A stretch of DNA of 64,000 bases, from positions 2,480,001-2,544,000 of the forward strand of contig NZ_CP014518.1 in assembly GCF_001577305.1 (NCBI RefSeq), written 5' to 3'. Shown here one piece after another: positions 62,483-64,000 of the stretch. The stretch is from Sinomonas atrocyanea (GTDB taxonomy: Bacteria; Actinomycetota; Actinomycetes; Actinomycetales; Micrococcaceae). The position numbers and the translations under genes are program-made. The notes beneath the pieces are model-generated. The model ran no database searches. It worked only from the letters and a program-made list of their open reading frames with translations, and was not told the origin of the DNA. Each line of letters starts with the position of its first letter. Within the stretch, counting starts at the first letter, position 1.

Positions 62483-64000
62483 GGGGTCCTGCTGCGGGAC
62501 GGGATCAGCGGTGCGAAGAGGACACGGGTCTTCCAGTCCCACAGCACCATGTAGGAGACGAACGCCACGCTCAGCACGATCGCCACGGCGCGCACCACCG
62601 CGAGCGGGATCCACTCGAACACGTCGAGCTGGTCCGTGATCGCGATGACGGTGAAGAACACGGTCACGAGGTAGTAGGCGAGCAGCTGCCAGCCCTTCCG
62701 GACGCCGACCAGGGCGAACAGGGCCATGAGCCACGTGATGTACCACGGCTGGATCATCGAGGCGGTCATCACCACGGCGGTGAAGGCCAGGGCCATGCGC
62801 AGGAACACCTGGTCGCTGCGGCCGCGCAGGATGAACCAGAGGGCGATGACCGCTCCCACGATGGTCCCGACCCGCTTGATGAGCCCGGCCACGAGGTCCG
62901 GGTCGCCGCCGGCGAGCTGGGTGATGTCGCCGGCGATGACGGAGAGGAGCCCGAACGGCGCGTACCAGATCCACAGCGCCCCGGGGGTGGCCATCGCGGG
63001 GACCCACCCGAACCAGAGGCCCGAAACGGCGCCGGCGGCTGCCAGCAGTGCGAGGGAGATTGCCGCGGTCGCGGCCCAGTACAGGATGCGCCTGCCCCAG
63101 CCGGCGTCCCTGCCGGCCCAGATGAGGCCGATGAACGGCAGCGCGAGGATGGTGATGGGCTTGATGAGGATCGACACCGTGACGATGACGACGGCGAGCA
63201 CGGGCCTGCGCCGGACGGCCGCGAGGAGCCCGAGGAGCAGCAGGCCGAGCATGAGCGCGTCATTGTGGATGCTGGCGACGAAGTTGATGACGAACAGCGG
63301 GTTGACCACGGTCAGCCAGAGGGTCTTGGACGTCCCGAGTCCGAAGTGCTCGGCAAGGCCGACCACCGCGACGGCGCACAGCGCCACACCGCCGACGGCG
63401 ACGAGCCGGAACAGCACGATCGCCACCTCGAGGTTCCCACCGCTGAGCCACACGATGCCCTGCTCGATCCACAGGAACAGCGGGCCGTAGGGCGTGGGTG
63501 CCTCGGTCCAGAGCGAGTCGGGGCCCAGGTTGTGGTAGTTGTTCAGCGCGGAGATGCCGTTCACGTACGGATCGAGGCCGGCCGCCATGAGCCGGCCCTG
63601 GCCGATGTAGGCGTACACGTCCCGGCTGAGCAGGGGGAACGTGACCATGAACGGGGCGCACCACAGGGCGGCAATCCTGACCGCGACGCGGGGGTGCACC
63701 CCCGTCCAGTCCCCCACCCGCTGGCCCAGGCGGAGCCACGCCCGCACGAGCAGGAGGCCGCCCGAGGCGACCAGGACGGTGCACAGCACCACGAGGACGG
63801 GGTTGTCCCGCAGGACGATGAAGAACGGCACCCGGATGAGCGAGGACCCGTTCGCCATCCAGCCCACGCCGAGACCGCCGACCGCCATGGCGAGCGCCGA
63901 GGCGAACCCCTGCCACACGGCGATGCGGCCCCCGCCCGGAAGCCCGGCGATCGTGCCGGCGGCGCGGGGGACGCTCAGGCTGCCGCCTGCCGGAGGCTGA
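62479..64000 (-). CDS. polyprenol-phosphate-mannose alpha-1,6-mannosyltransferase, MptB-like (5' partial)
   Basis: At least 507 residues with about thirteen hydrophobic segments. The frame is open to the window edge; the sequence before VWQGFASAL has no stop, so the true start may lie outside. The extracytoplasmic loop after the first helices holds LLSRDVYAYIGQGRLMAAG, with the catalytic-type aspartate of GT-C mannosyltransferases, and TPYGPLFLWIE follows. The MptA/MptB family builds alpha-1,6-mannan cores of lipomannan. It is coupled to lacZ by an ATGA overlap. Confidence 0.88.
   Translation of the reverse strand, partial: QPPAGGSLSVPRAAGTIAGLPGGGRIAVWQGFASALAMAVGGLGVGWMANGSSLIRVPFFIVLRDNPVLVVLCTVLVASGGLLLVRAWLRLGQRVGDWTGVHPRVAVRIAALWCAPFMVTFPLLSRDVYAYIGQGRLMAAGLDPYVNGISALNNYHNLGPDSLWTEAPTPYGPLFLWIEQGIVWLSGGNLEVAIVLFRLVAVGGVALCAVAVVGLAEHFGLGTSKTLWLTVVNPLFVINFVASIHNDALMLGLLLLGLLAAVRRRPVLAVVIVTVSILIKPITILALPFIGLIWAGRDAGWGRRILYWAATAAISLALLAAAGAVSGLWFGWVPAMATPGALWIWYAPFGLLSVIAGDITQLAGGDPDLVAGLIKRVGTIVGAVIALWFILRGRSDQVFLRMALAFTAVVMTASMIQPWYITWLMALFALVGVRKGWQLLAYYLVTVFFTVIAITDQLDVFEWIPLAVVRAVAIVLSVAFVSYMVLWDWKTRVLFAPLIPSRSRTP

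Overview
The window is chromosomal DNA of a GC-rich actinobacterium, most likely Micrococcaceae (Arthrobacter/Sinomonas-like). The signs are almost exclusive G/C at third codon positions, frequent GTG starts, ATGA/GTGA stop-start overlaps, a ClpP1-ClpP2 pair, an actinobacterial-type T-box ahead of ileS, a mycothiol-dependent nitroreductase homologue, a group II truncated globin and an MptB-type mannosyltransferase. Both ends cut genes. There is no prophage, insertion sequence, CRISPR array or obvious genomic island.

Layout. 1-3.4 kb: a MoxR-DUF58-membrane protein-VWA operon (minus). 3.4-13 kb: accessory metabolism and regulation, with a ROK regulator divergent from a cation/Ca2+ exchanger, a SOUL haem-binding protein, an RsmC/RlmG-like methyltransferase, an FAD oxidoreductase, a SulP transporter, an alpha/beta hydrolase divergent from a DUF2249-cupin protein, and a MarR-like regulator. 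13.3-15.9 kb: an acetate uptake and activation operon (satP-acs). 16.0-16.2 kb: two tRNA-Ala(GGC) genes one base apart. 16.3-24.7 kb: a conserved minus-strand block read as rplU-rpmA-obg-proB-proA-small membrane protein-nadD-tail-anchored protein-rsfS-phosphatase (ribosome assembly, proline and NAD synthesis). 24.9-30 kb: a ThiD-TenA fusion directly behind RNase E. 30.4-37.2 kb: a VKOR-family protein facing an ileS-folC-DUF4233-ndk operon led by a T-box. 37.3-42.6 kb: an orphan HATPase protein, a short-chain dehydrogenase, DUF488, valS and an Rv2466c-like DsbA-family protein. 42.7-47 kb: the tig, clpP1-clpP2, clpX proteostasis block. 47.1-56.6 kb: tRNA-Pro and tRNA-Gly, a Nei-type glycosylase, rpiB, pepN, OsmC, MscS, truncated globin and two thioesterases. 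56.7-64 kb: ettA, an SSB paralogue, tRNA-Arg(TCT), and a GH2 beta-galactosidase coupled to a mannosyltransferase.

Most of the window is housekeeping, and I found no clearly new multi-gene system. The points most worth checking are two coding breaks that are each repaired by one extra base in a homopolymer (the RNase E tail and the SDR 3' end), the ileS T-box, a cluster of short repeats around a 22-bp perfect hairpin behind ndk, an SSB leader hairpin that would hide the ribosome binding site, a candidate ClgR site before clpP1, a structured rplU leader, and a DsbA-family protein whose second active-site cysteine is alanine.
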